DNA from: Xanthocytophaga agilis
Lineage (GTDB): Bacteria; Bacteroidota; Bacteroidia; Cytophagales; 172606-1
Length of the DNA stretch: 64,000 nucleotides
Direction of reading: 5' to 3'
Assembly (NCBI RefSeq): GCF_030068605.1
Contig: NZ_JASJOU010000010.1
Location: 186,001 to 250,000 of the forward strand
Shown here: piece by piece, positions 8,299 to 17,248 of the stretch
Position numbering within the stretch: position 1 is the first letter of the stretch
Layout of the letters: the number at the start of each line of letters is the position of its first letter
The notes under the pieces: model-generated
The model's input: only the letters and a program-made list of their open reading frames with translations
What the model was told of the DNA's origin: nothing
Database searches by the model: none
Translations under genes and position numbers: made by a program

Positions 8299-9438
8299 CT
8301 ACAATGTACCTCTCAACTCCTGTTCGCGTTCTATCGCTTCAAACAAAGCTTTAAAGTTTCCCTTACCAAATGACTTAGCACCTTTCCGCTGAATGATCTC
8401 AAAAAATAATGTTGGTCGTGGCTCTATTGGCTTTGTAAAAATCTGCAACAGATACCCCTCATCATCACGATCTACCAGAATACCCAGTTCTTTAATTGGT
8501 TTCAGGTCTTCGTCAATCTCCCCGACCCGATCCAGCAGATCTTCATAGTAGCTGGCAGGCACTGATAGAAACTCCACTCCTCTGCTTTGCAGGGCGGTTA
8601 CAGTTTCAATGATATTATTTGTAGCTACTGCAATATGCTGGATGCCTGGTCCATGATAAAAATCCAGGTACTCTTCTACTTGTGATTTCTTTTTTCCTTC
8701 AGCAGGTTCATTTACCGGAAACTTAATCCGTCCATTTCCATTACTCATTACTTTGCTCATCAAGGCTGTGTATTCGGTAGAAATGTCTTTGTCGTCAAAG
8801 GAGACCAACTGTGTAAAGCCCATCACCTTGGCATAAAACTCCACCCACTTATTCATTTCATTCCAGCCTACATTGCAAACCATATGGTCTACATACTCTA
8901 GTCCCAGTGGAGAGGGATTATAGTTTGAGTCCCATTTGACAAAACCTGGCAAGAAAGTACCCTGATAGTTTTTCCTTTCTATAAATAAATAGGTTGTATC
9001 GCCAAACACCTTAATGCCACTCTTCTTTGTCTCTCCAAACTCGTCTTTTTGAGTAACAGGTTCTATATAAGGTATAGCCCCCCGCTTCACCGTTTCCTGA
9101 AATGACTTTTCGGCATCATCTACCCATAAGGCCACCGATTTTACCCCATCTCCATGATCATCAATGTGTTTTCCTATAAGAGTCCCGGGTTTTAATGGAG
9201 ACGTCAATACTAATCGGATCTTTCCTTGTTGTACTACATAACTCTCACAGTCTTTTGATCCGGTAGAGAGGCCTGCATACGCTAATGACTGAAATCCAAA
9301 AGCCGTTTTATAAAAATGTGCAGCTTGCTTTGAGTTGCTAACATACAGCTCAATATAGTCGGTACCATTGAGAGGCAGAAAGTCTTCCGCATCCGGAAAA
9401 ACCTTCTCAATATCAGGAGAAGTTACTGAAACATCCAT
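8299..9438 (-). CDS. hppD: 4-hydroxyphenylpyruvate dioxygenase
   Basis: An Fe(II) enzyme that converts 4-hydroxyphenylpyruvate to homogentisate in tyrosine breakdown. The protein is 379 residues, the usual length, with two glyoxalase-fold halves. The three iron ligands are visible: H185 in EYVDHMVCNVG, H268 in GPGIQHIAVATN, and E347 in TLFFEIIQRKG. The C-terminus keeps the FGKGNFKALFEAIEREQ helix that closes the active site. It starts 41 bases after the hmgA stop, so both are probably on one transcript. The start is a clear ATG. Confidence 0.97.
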   Translation of the reverse strand: MDVSVTSPDIEKVFPDAEDFLPLNGTDYIELYVSNSKQAAHFYKTAFGFQSLAYAGLSTGSKDCESYVVQQGKIRLVLTSPLKPGTLIGKHIDDHGDGVKSVALWVDDAEKSFQETVKRGAIPYIEPVTQKDEFGETKKSGIKVFGDTTYLFIERKNYQGTFLPGFVKWDSNYNPSPLGLEYVDHMVCNVGWNEMNKWVEFYAKVMGFTQLVSFDDKDISTEYTALMSKVMSNGNGRIKFPVNEPAEGKKKSQVEEYLDFYHGPGIQHIAVATNNIIETVTALQSRGVEFLSVPASYYEDLLDRVGEIDEDLKPIKELGILVDRDDEGYLLQIFTKPIEPRPTLFFEIIQRKGAKSFGKGNFKALFEAIEREQELRGTL

Positions 9439-9479
9439 ACAATTATGATTAGTTTGTTGATATAAGTGTCTGATAAAAA

Positions 9480-10655
9480 TCAGTTGATTGCTTCATTCTC
9501 ACTAAGCCACGACAGGTAATATTTACCATCGTCAAGTTTTAATGCCTCTTCTGTCAACATCAATGGACGAAAGGTATCTACCATCACAGCCAGTTCTTCG
9601 GTACGTGTTTTGCCAAGGCTACGCTCCATCGCACCTGGATGCGGCCCATGGGGAATCCCTCCCGGATGGAGCGTAATATGACCTTGAGCAATATCATTGC
9701 GACTCATAAAATCCCCATCTACGTAATACAAAACTTCATCCGAATCAATATTGCTATGATTATAGGGTGCAGGAACTGCCTTGGGGTGATAGTCGTATAA
9801 TCTCGGACAAAATGAACATACAACAAAGGCACTGGTCTCAAACGTAAGATGTACAGGAGGTGGCTGATGCACTCTGCCTGTAATAGGTTCAAAATTATGG
9901 ATCGAAAAGCCCCAGGGATAATTGTATCCATCGTATCCAACCACATCAAACGGATGATAACCATACATCAGTTCGTGCAAATATCCTTGTTTCTTTATTT
10001 TTAATAGAAAGTCGCCCTTTTCATTATATGTTTCCAGCTGTTCAGGCAGCTTATAATCCCGTTCACAATACGGGGAATGCTCCAGTAGCTGTCCAAACCA
10101 GTTCCGGTATTTCTTGGGAGTATAGATAGGATGATGACTCTCAAGATAGAGTAACCGATTGTCTTCTGTAGTAAAGTCAATCTGGTAAATCATTCCTCTG
10201 GGAATGATCAGATAGTCACCGTATTCAAAAGAAATATTTCCAAGCATAGTACGTAATACTCCACTTCCCTTGTGGATGAATAACAGTTCATCGGAATCTG
10301 CATTCTTGTAGAAATAATCACGCAACGATTTACGGGGAGCGGCCAATCCAAAAATCAGATCCGTATTTACCAGCAGTGGTACTCGTGACTCAAGGAAATC
10401 ATCAGCAGGCGGCACCTGAAATCCAATCAGTTTACGGGCTTTCATATTACGGTCCACTGCCACCTTAGGGGTAATATCCTTTGACTCTCCTACCTGTTTG
10501 ACCTGTGTGGGACGATGCAGATGATAGAGCAAGGAAGACATACCTTCAAACCCTACAGTCCCAAATAATTCTTCATAGTACAATCCTCCATCTGGCTTCT
10601 CAAACTGTGTATGCCGTTTGGTGGGTAGCTTTCCTAGTTTGTGATAAATAGGCAT
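9480..10655 (-). CDS. hmgA: Homogentisate 1,2-dioxygenase
   Basis: This Fe(II) enzyme opens the homogentisate ring to give maleylacetoacetate. From the ATG at 10655 (MPIYHKLGKLP) the protein is 391 residues; the frame extends 10 residues upstream without family resemblance. The cupin core is visible, with HTLHPGGIPHGPHPGAMER-like sequence (here HITLHPGGIPHGPHPGAMER) near the C-terminus, which holds iron-ligand histidines. The protein is shorter than the ~440-residue eukaryotic and proteobacterial enzymes, as usual for the Bacteroidota type. It is the first gene of the run hmgA-hppD-fahA and has a promoter-like box 60 bases upstream. Confidence 0.93.
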   Translation of the reverse strand: MPIYHKLGKLPTKRHTQFEKPDGGLYYEELFGTVGFEGMSSLLYHLHRPTQVKQVGESKDITPKVAVDRNMKARKLIGFQVPPADDFLESRVPLLVNTDLIFGLAAPRKSLRDYFYKNADSDELLFIHKGSGVLRTMLGNISFEYGDYLIIPRGMIYQIDFTTEDNRLLYLESHHPIYTPKKYRNWFGQLLEHSPYCERDYKLPEQLETYNEKGDFLLKIKKQGYLHELMYGYHPFDVVGYDGYNYPWGFSIHNFEPITGRVHQPPPVHLTFETSAFVVCSFCPRLYDYHPKAVPAPYNHSNIDSDEVLYYVDGDFMSRNDIAQGHITLHPGGIPHGPHPGAMERSLGKTRTEELAVMVDTFRPLMLTEEALKLDDGKYYLSWLSENEAIN

Positions 10656-10715
10656 AGAATCTTTGGTTAAAAGCAATAACTTCAAGAATCCTTCTAAAAA
10701 TATTTCAATTCAAAA

Positions 10716-10723
10716 CAAAAATA
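10716..10723 (-). promoter_or_regulatory. Possible -7 promoter element of the hmgA operon
   Basis: On the minus strand this reads TATTTTTG, matching TAnnTTTG, about 60 bases before the hmgA ATG in a very AT-rich stretch. The gap 10656-10992 otherwise contains only the terminator of the next gene. Confidence 0.4.
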
Positions 10724-10907
10724 ATTATTTTTTTAGATAAATATATCCTCTATGGGAGAATATTATTTTTCTGGCCAGATTATACCACAGAGAGAATTTT
10801 AGTAGATTAGATGCAGTTCAGTACGGGAGAACCTGGAAAAGTAGGGACTCAGTGGAAGATTGATGATTGGAACAACAAACTACGGAATATGGATTTATCA
10901 AAACAGA

Positions 10908-10944
10908 ACCAGTACCTATACTCTCTAAAAGTACAGGTACTGGT
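10908..10944 (-). terminator. Terminator of the cysteine hydrolase gene
   Basis: ACCAGTACCT (10908-10917) pairs perfectly with AGGTACTGGT (10935-10944). On the minus strand the stem is followed by TCTGTTTTGA, about 50 bases past the stop codon at 10993. Confidence 0.6.
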
Positions 10945-10992
10945 AAAAATCACATCCCACACTCGGGATGATCATGTTGCGATATAGATATA

Positions 10993-11640
10993 TTAATTAT
11001 ACCCTCTTCCACCTGTAGATTCAACCACCAGCTTTCCTTCCAGCTCTCCAATAAAATCTACTCCTTTCATAGGTTGTGAAAACATAGGATAATCTTTCTC
11101 ACAAGCCATCTTTTGTTCTTCTTCACTTAAGGTAGCGGTGCAATCTGTTAATGTGATTACTTCATAACCCAGTTCGTATCCGGTACGCATAGTAGACTCT
11201 ACACAGCAATTTGTCAAAAATCCAGCCAGGGCGATGGTTTGAATACCCCGACTACGCAGAATAAAATCTAGATTGGTGCTGACAAATCCATCCAGTCCAC
11301 GCTTTCCTTCAATGATTATATCTTCTGCCTGAGGCTTTAACACATCTACAATTTCTACTCCCCATGTCCCTTTACGGAAAGACTTGCTATCTACTACACC
11401 CTTCAGAATACCATAGGGTTGACGACGTAATTCGTGGTAGCCATCTGTAAACGAAATAGGCACATGCATGATCTGTGCCCCCATTTCACGGGCTTTCGTT
11501 ACCACATTAACAGTATTTGCCAACATATTAGTGGATTGCATCACGCCTTTTACAGCATCATGCAGACTTCCGCCCGGACTTGTAAAATCATTTTGGAATT
11601 CGATTAGAACAACCGCGGTTTTTTCAGGAGTGAGATTCAT
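10993..11640 (-). CDS. Isochorismatase-family cysteine hydrolase
   Basis: The protein is 215 residues with the full catalytic triad of the family: D18 in EFQNDF, K113 in EGKRGLDGF and C146 in AGFLTNCCVEST. Relatives are nicotinamidases, ureidoacrylate and N-carbamoyl hydrolases and isochorismatases; the substrate cannot be told from the sequence. It is transcribed away from the FAD/Fe-S oxidoreductase gene and stands alone with its own terminator, so context does not help. The start is ATG. Confidence 0.88.
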   Translation of the reverse strand: MNLTPEKTAVVLIEFQNDFTSPGGSLHDAVKGVMQSTNMLANTVNVVTKAREMGAQIMHVPISFTDGYHELRRQPYGILKGVVDSKSFRKGTWGVEIVDVLKPQAEDIIIEGKRGLDGFVSTNLDFILRSRGIQTIALAGFLTNCCVESTMRTGYELGYEVITLTDCTATLSEEEQKMACEKDYPMFSQPMKGVDFIGELEGKLVVESTGGRGYN

Positions 11641-11871
11641 AGCAGTAAGGGTTAAGTTAAATACACAACAAAAACGTTTTAAGTTACCTATTTGTTGAAA
11701 AGAATTGATAAAAAATAGTATTAATTTATTGTAAACTGTCTCGATAAATGGAGATCTCTTTATTTGTCAGGTATTCTATTGCTTTCTGAATGACAGTGTT
11801 ACAAACTTATATCTAGTATCAGTTTTGTAAAAACCTGTAGTACCTGTGTCAAAATTTATCAGTGTAGTCAT

Positions 11872-11879
11872 TACATTTG
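11872..11879 (+). promoter_or_regulatory. Possible -7 promoter element of the FAD/Fe-S oxidoreductase gene
   Basis: TACATTTG matches TAnnTTTG and lies 19 bases before the preferred ATG at 11898. No matching upstream TTTG box was seen at the right distance. Confidence 0.35.
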
Positions 11880-11897
11880 TACAAATTGTTTACCTGC

Positions 11898-14800
11898 ATG
11901 GAAGATCGTTTTCAACTACTGGCTAAAAAATTAAGTGGCGAACTATACTGGGATAACGTTATGCGTACCGTTTATGCAACAGATGCATCCGCATATCAGG
12001 AAACCCCATTGGCAGTGGCCCATCCTAAAACCAATCAGGATATACAAACACTCATTCGCTTTGCGGATGAAAATCAGATTACTCTTATTCCGAGAGCTGC
12101 CGGAACATCACTGGCAGGACAAGTGGTAGGCAAGGGACTGGTAGTAGATATATCCAAACACATGACCCAGATACTGGAGATCAACGAAAAGGGACGATGG
12201 GTACGTGTACAGCCAGGTGTTATTCGGGACGATTTAAATAAAGTACTATTACCATATGGTTTATTTTTTGGTCCGGAAACATCTACTGCCAGCAGGGCAA
12301 TGATTGGTGGTATGGTTGGGAACAACTCCTGTGGACTTCATTCTATTGTCTGGGGCACTACCAGAGATCACCTATTGGCAGTAAAAGGATACCTCAGTGA
12401 CGGTTCAGAAGTGGAGTTTCGGGAACTGACAGACAAAGAGTTTGAGCAGAAGAAATTCAATCCACTCGACTTTGGTGTTTCTAACTTCATTGAACAGATA
12501 CCTGCCAACCGAAAGTTTGAACACCGTATTTACAATCGACTGGATCAGCTACTTTCCAATACGGAGAACCAAACCGCTATTACCGATAATTTCCCTAAAC
12601 CTACTATCCGGCGAAGAAACAGCGGGTATGCATTAGATGCATTTCTGCCTTATTATAAAGGAAGTTCTCCAAACAAATTTAATCTTTCAAAGCTCATTGC
12701 AGGATCGGAAGGCACACTGATGTTCCTTACTGAGATCAAACTAAATCTCCTACCCCTTCCACCAAAAGAAACAGCGATAGTATGCATTCATGCAAACTCC
12801 ATTGATGAGGCCTTACGCGTGAATCAGCTTGCTATGCAGTACCATGCTCCTATGGCCTCTGAACTGGTAGATAAGTATATACTGGATTTTACCAACGGAC
12901 ATCCGGAATATCATAAAAACCGTTTCTTTATTGAAGGAGATCCTCAGGCTATACTGATGGTAGAATTTATGGAGGAAACTCAGGAAGCCGTAGCACAGAG
13001 AGCAGAGAAATTGGTAGCAGACTTGAAACAGGCAGGATTAGGTTACGCCTATCCGGTTATCTATGGAGAGCCTACCAAACAAGTCTGGGATGTGAGAAAA
13101 GCAGGCCTGGGACTCATACGAAATCTTCCGGGCGATACCCAACCTGTAAATCTGATCGAAGATTGTGCTGTAGATGTAACGGATCTGCCAGCCTATATAC
13201 GTGAACTGGAACAACTTCTTCAGCAATATAATCTCACCTATTCGATGTATGCCCATGCAGGAGCAGGCGAACTGCATGTAGAACCGATGATTAACCTTAA
13301 GACATCAGAAGGCAATTCACTTTTCAGGGAGATTTTAGCTAAGACAGCAGCTCTGGTAAAAAAATATGGAGGCGCGCTAAGTGGTGAACATGGTGATGGT
13401 CGTTTACGCGGAGAGTTTATCCCTTTTATGATGGGTGATAAAGTATATCAACTCTTTAAAGAAGTAAAACGGATCTTTGACCCTAATGGCGTTTTCAATG
13501 CAGGAAAAATTGTAGATACTCCTCCTATGAATGCCTTTCTGCGGTATAAGCCCGATCACTCATATGCCAATGTAGATACCGTCTTTAGTTTTAGCCGACA
13601 GGAAAATGTACTTCGTCTTACAGAAAAGTGTAGTGGTTCCGGAGATTGCCGCAAAACGCATCTTACAGGAGGTACGATGTGTCCAAGCTACATGGCAACC
13701 CGTGACGAAAAAGATACTACACGTGCACGTGCCAATAGCCTGCGGGACTTTTTAACCAAACTTCCCTCTTCCTATGCAGGATCAGAAGGTGGCAAAGCAG
13801 CCTTTATGGATAAGGCGGGACAGGGTGTAGCCCGTCGGGCCAGGGTAGTAAAAGAAGTAATGGACTTGTGTCTGAGCTGTAAAGGATGTAAGTCTGAATG
13901 TCCATCCAATGTAGATATAGCTAAGCTGAAGGCTGAATTCCTGCAACATTACCATGATGTAAACGGCATTCCGCTTCGAAGTTGGCTGGTTGGAAACTTC
14001 GCCAAACAGATGCAGGTAGCTTCTATGACTCCCTGGGTTTATAATATCATCTTTGGTACAACAGCCATCCGAAAAATCGCTAATCGATTTGCAGGTTTTC
14101 ATCCTGACCGCACAATGCCATTACTGGCTAAAACGCCTTTGAAGAAATGGTATGATGCTAGAGTACTGGAACAAGCAAATCATCCTGTTAAAACGAATTC
14201 TTCCAAAGTTGTCTATCTGTTTTGTGATGAGTTTACGAACTTCAATGATGTAGAAATTGGCAAGAAAACCATTTTCTTACTGGAAAAACTGGGTTATACG
14301 GTAATTATCCCGGAACACCATGAAAGTGGCAGATCCTATCTTTCTAAGGGAATGGTTCGGGATGCACAAACGTTGGCAGTTAAAAACGTAGAGTTATTAA
14401 AAGATCTTATCACAGCCGAGGCGCCTCTCATTGGTATTGAACCTTCTGCGATCTTGAGCTTTCGGGATGAATACATTGATCTCGTACCCGAATCCTTACA
14501 ACCAACAGCCATAAAACTCGCCGAGAATGCATTACTGATCGAAGAGTTTTTTGTTCGGGAAATCAATGCAGGCAATATCCGGAAAGAGCAGTTTAACCAG
14601 GAAAAACGCCTGATCAAATTGCATGGACATTGCCATCAGAAAGCACTGGCTTCTGTTGTCCCTACAAAGAAAATGTTATCGCTACCAGCTAACTATGAAG
14701 TACAGCTTATTCCTTCAGGTTGCTGTGGTATGGCGGGATCCTTTGGCTATGAGAGAGAACACTATGCTGTATCTATGAAGATTGGTGAACTGGTGCTATT

Positions 14801-14933
14801 TCCAACCATTCGTCAACAACCAGAAGATGTTATTATTGCCGCACCAGGTACAAGTTGCCGACATCAGATTCATGATGGTACACATCGCAAGGCACTGCAT
14901 CCGGTTGAGGTATTATTTGAGGCCTTAGTATAA
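11898..14933 (+). CDS. FAD-linked and Fe-S-binding oxidoreductase (YdiJ / D-2-hydroxyacid dehydrogenase type)
   Basis: From the ATG at 11898 the protein is 1011 residues. The N-terminal part is a FAD-binding type-4 domain (PRAAGTSLAGQVVGKGLVVD near 65-85), followed by the FAD-oxidase C-terminal domain ending in SGEHGDGRLRGEF. Next come two cysteine clusters for 4Fe-4S centres: CSGSGDC...MCPSYMATRDE from about residue 578 and CLSCKGCKSECP from about 658. The C-terminus has the CCG domain (HGHCHQKA and SGCCGMAGSFGYE). This order is that of YdiJ-type enzymes, which oxidise D-2-hydroxy acids such as D-2-hydroxyglutarate or D-lactate; the substrate here is unproven. A TTG at 11877 is an alternative start. 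The small gene at 14956 follows after 22 bases. Confidence 0.9.
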   Translation: MEDRFQLLAKKLSGELYWDNVMRTVYATDASAYQETPLAVAHPKTNQDIQTLIRFADENQITLIPRAAGTSLAGQVVGKGLVVDISKHMTQILEINEKGRWVRVQPGVIRDDLNKVLLPYGLFFGPETSTASRAMIGGMVGNNSCGLHSIVWGTTRDHLLAVKGYLSDGSEVEFRELTDKEFEQKKFNPLDFGVSNFIEQIPANRKFEHRIYNRLDQLLSNTENQTAITDNFPKPTIRRRNSGYALDAFLPYYKGSSPNKFNLSKLIAGSEGTLMFLTEIKLNLLPLPPKETAIVCIHANSIDEALRVNQLAMQYHAPMASELVDKYILDFTNGHPEYHKNRFFIEGDPQAILMVEFMEETQEAVAQRAEKLVADLKQAGLGYAYPVIYGEPTKQVWDVRKAGLGLIRNLPGDTQPVNLIEDCAVDVTDLPAYIRELEQLLQQYNLTYSMYAHAGAGELHVEPMINLKTSEGNSLFREILAKTAALVKKYGGALSGEHGDGRLRGEFIPFMMGDKVYQLFKEVKRIFDPNGVFNAGKIVDTPPMNAFLRYKPDHSYANVDTVFSFSRQENVLRLTEKCSGSGDCRKTHLTGGTMCPSYMATRDEKDTTRARANSLRDFLTKLPSSYAGSEGGKAAFMDKAGQGVARRARVVKEVMDLCLSCKGCKSECPSNVDIAKLKAEFLQHYHDVNGIPLRSWLVGNFAKQMQVASMTPWVYNIIFGTTAIRKIANRFAGFHPDRTMPLLAKTPLKKWYDARVLEQANHPVKTNSSKVVYLFCDEFTNFNDVEIGKKTIFLLEKLGYTVIIPEHHESGRSYLSKGMVRDAQTLAVKNVELLKDLITAEAPLIGIEPSAILSFRDEYIDLVPESLQPTAIKLAENALLIEEFFVREINAGNIRKEQFNQEKRLIKLHGHCHQKALASVVPTKKMLSLPANYEVQLIPSGCCGMAGSFGYEREHYAVSMKIGELVLFPTIRQQPEDVIIAAPGTSCRHQIHDGTHRKALHPVEVLFEALV

Positions 14934-14955
14934 CAGCCATTTTATTATCAACTCT

Positions 14956-15345
14956 ATGCCATTCCTTTTTCAGGAAGATAAGTTAAAACTAACCCTGGAG
15001 CATGATGTGCTGCTGGCATTAACAGATGCAATTAAAGAGGTAGCCGACAATCTGGACATAAACATAGAGTATCGGTATGAATACTATGCCACCAAGAGTT
15101 CATATACGGAAATTGCTATGTTACGGGACCTGCATTGGCTACATCATCAGTTTATACGCAAGCTAGAAACGTCCTATCTCAATAACCGAAGGAAGGTAAG
15201 TATCAGCCTACCCATAAGCTACATCTATCTGCTACACAAACAGGTCATTCATAACTTTAACAACCATTATCTGCAACAAGCCATTGACCAGATAGACAAG
15301 CTGATCAAATCCTATAAGTTCTCTGACCGCCTGGATTTGCGATAG
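14956..15345 (+). CDS. Hypothetical protein following the FAD/Fe-S oxidoreductase
   Basis: The protein is 129 residues, rich in charged and aromatic residues, with no signal peptide or membrane segment, and probably mostly helical. I do not recognise the family. It begins 22 bases after the oxidoreductase stop in the same direction and is probably cotranscribed, which is the only functional hint. Confidence 0.65.
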   Translation: MPFLFQEDKLKLTLEHDVLLALTDAIKEVADNLDINIEYRYEYYATKSSYTEIAMLRDLHWLHHQFIRKLETSYLNNRRKVSISLPISYIYLLHKQVIHNFNNHYLQQAIDQIDKLIKSYKFSDRLDLR

Positions 15346-15425
15346 TAGATAATCGTTCTTGTATCTACTGAAAGTAGTAGTATTTATATCAACAATTGAT
15401 TTCTGGTATCCAGACAAAAATGGGC

Positions 15426-15824
15426 TTAGCCTTGAAATGTTTCAGTAACAAGTTGAGTATCCATATACTCATTTAGCTCCTGTAGCTTGCCTTCTGCAAT
15501 GCGACATACCCAGCAATATTTATTATTGTATAATTTACCATCCGGAGTAGTGTTTTGCCCTGTGGCTTCTACCACCACATACTCATCATCTGCAATGAAA
15601 CGAGTGGCAATAACTTTATAAGGTGGTTTTAAGGTAGTTCTTACAGCTGCCCATAACTCGCCTAACACAGCTTGTTTCCCATCGAATGTTTTGGACCATT
15701 GACCAGATCCCATCCATGTCCAACGCATAGTATCAGCCATGCTATCTATAAATGGTTGATCGTTCCCTTGCGAAAGTTGATCAAATATATACTGCATCAA
15801 CTTTTTGTTGTCACTCGTATTCAT
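15426..15824 (-). CDS. NTF2-like / SnoaL-like small protein
   Basis: The protein is 132 residues and looks like an NTF2-fold protein: an N-terminal helix (MQYIFDQLSQGNDQPFIDSMADTM), then FDGKQAVLGELW, then strands YKVIATRFIADDEYVVVEATGQ and NKYCWVCRIAEGKLQELNEYMDTQL. Such proteins include ketosteroid isomerases, polyketide cyclases and many of unknown role, so no activity is assigned. The start is ATG. It stands alone. Confidence 0.8.
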   Translation of the reverse strand: MNTSDNKKLMQYIFDQLSQGNDQPFIDSMADTMRWTWMGSGQWSKTFDGKQAVLGELWAAVRTTLKPPYKVIATRFIADDEYVVVEATGQNTTPDGKLYNNKYCWVCRIAEGKLQELNEYMDTQLVTETFQG

Positions 15825-16148
15825 TTTGAAACTTCTGTTTAACTATTTTCTACAAATACACTCTTATACACTTCCAATATTGGATTCTATAAATCAAATG
15901 TATATCAAAAGAATTAGTCAGGCAGGACGCAATTATGACAAAATAGAGGTGCTTTACGACAAAGCAAGGTTTCCCCTTTCAGAAATTATATATATTTTAT
16001 AAATCTCTGTAAAACTAGCTACGTCATCACGATAACTGTAAGATTGTAAGCAATTAGGCTGAATAGTGTAAGTTCAAGCGGAGTATGAAGATGATTCTTT
16101 GATTTAAAAAATAGTCTACTAATTAGCCTCATCAACAATGGTTGATTT
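15825..16148. other. Gap without a supported gene
   Basis: The stretch between the NTF2-like gene and the first small membrane protein is AT-rich. It contains a possible 34-codon plus-strand frame from the ATG at 15898, without a recognised family. I see no clear terminator, repeat or promoter. Confidence 0.5.
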
Positions 16149-16532
16149 TTATAATGCAGAAAGTCCAGCTACTCCAAAAAACCTAAGGATTGGATCATTC
16201 ACAATTCCCATCTTTAGCATTATCATGCACATGTAAATGAGAATATCCTGTAGATCAAATATTGCCCACATATTCAGATAAATACATGGAAGTATAGCAA
16301 TCCATCTCAGCGTTCTATTCTTCGTTTTAAATAATAGATAATAATCTAATAAAAAAGTAAGAAATATTCCTATAGTCGTCAATACAAGGTAGATAGATAA
16401 TGATAGGTAAAATGCTATATTGACATAGTGAAGTAACGACTGAATAAATAGCTTTACCAAGAAATACACAAAAATTAGAACTATTCTTTTATCTTCTTTT
16501 GCAACAAATATCTCCTTTACATGCTTTATCAT
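16149..16532 (-). CDS. Hypothetical small membrane protein
   Basis: The protein is 127 residues and almost entirely hydrophobic after a charged N-terminus, with about four membrane segments (roughly 18-37, 42-67, 75-92, 95-112). I recognise no family. It follows another four-segment membrane protein (16572-16997) after 39 bases on the same strand, so the two probably form a unit. A real gene is likely from length, ATG start and hydrophobic periodicity. Confidence 0.55.
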   Translation of the reverse strand: MIKHVKEIFVAKEDKRIVLIFVYFLVKLFIQSLLHYVNIAFYLSLSIYLVLTTIGIFLTFLLDYYLLFKTKNRTLRWIAILPCIYLNMWAIFDLQDILIYMCMIMLKMGIVNDPILRFFGVAGLSAL

Positions 16533-16571
16533 TGCAGAGGAAATTGTAGTAAGAATTTTCAGAATAGGTAT

Positions 16572-16997
16572 TCATGCGTAATTGTTTAATTTATCTCTGA
16601 AACTATGGTAGATACTTGCCAAGACAACACTAACTAAAAACATAGAAGTTAGTCGTATGCTAGTCAGAAATTCTCTGCTCAGAGAATAACAGAGAACTAA
16701 CAGGCCAAATCCTATAATGAGAATGATCCAGATTCGTATCAGAATTTCTGAAGAAGTGTGTTGAGTCAGGTATCGTTGAGCTATTTTGCAAATGCCAAGT
16801 AGAGGTAAAGAAAAAATAAAACCACCAATAGCAACAAAAAAGAATGTTGCTGTAAACTCAATAGTTTCCAGTAATCCAAGATGACCTCTTAGTATATCTC
16901 TGATAGTTATTTTATGCATAGCAGAGAATAGAGTACAAATGAGAGGATTGATAAAAACACTTGTCAACCAAACTTTACGCAAATAGGATCTACTCAT
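16572..16997 (-). CDS. Hypothetical four-segment membrane protein
   Basis: The protein is 141 residues with about four hydrophobic segments (near 10-25, 43-68, 84-103, 110-128) separated by short charged loops. It is not recognised as a known family. It is the upstream member of a two-gene minus-strand unit with the gene ending at 16149. Both use ATG starts and have the AT-rich codon use of the surroundings. Confidence 0.55.
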   Translation of the reverse strand: MSRSYLRKVWLTSVFINPLICTLFSAMHKITIRDILRGHLGLLETIEFTATFFFVAIGGFIFSLPLLGICKIAQRYLTQHTSSEILIRIWIILIIGFGLLVLCYSLSREFLTSIRLTSMFLVSVVLASIYHSFRDKLNNYA

Positions 16998-17248
16998 TGG
17001 GAAATATTGGGTGACTTCTCACCATTAACTATATATTGATAACTTAATTCTGTTAAAAGTAAGTGTTATATCCTTCTATCTAACAATTTTACTATACGGC
17101 CAAGGTTAACATTTCCACTTATTTATATAGATACCATATAAATGAGTTAATGGCTACGAAGTTGGTAAGTGTTGTTGTATCTGCGTTTGAGATTATTAGG
17201 CCTTATTAAAGAAGATAGAATCAATATCAGCTCCTATGGTAATTTATT

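Noticed and set aside
8166-8354. Plus-strand frame over the hairpin and the end of hppD
   Set aside because: It is antisense to an operon and consists largely of the hairpin sequence.
15898-16002. Possible 34-codon plus-strand frame in the gap after the NTF2-like gene
   Set aside because: Very short, not recognised, no promoter or neighbour to support it.
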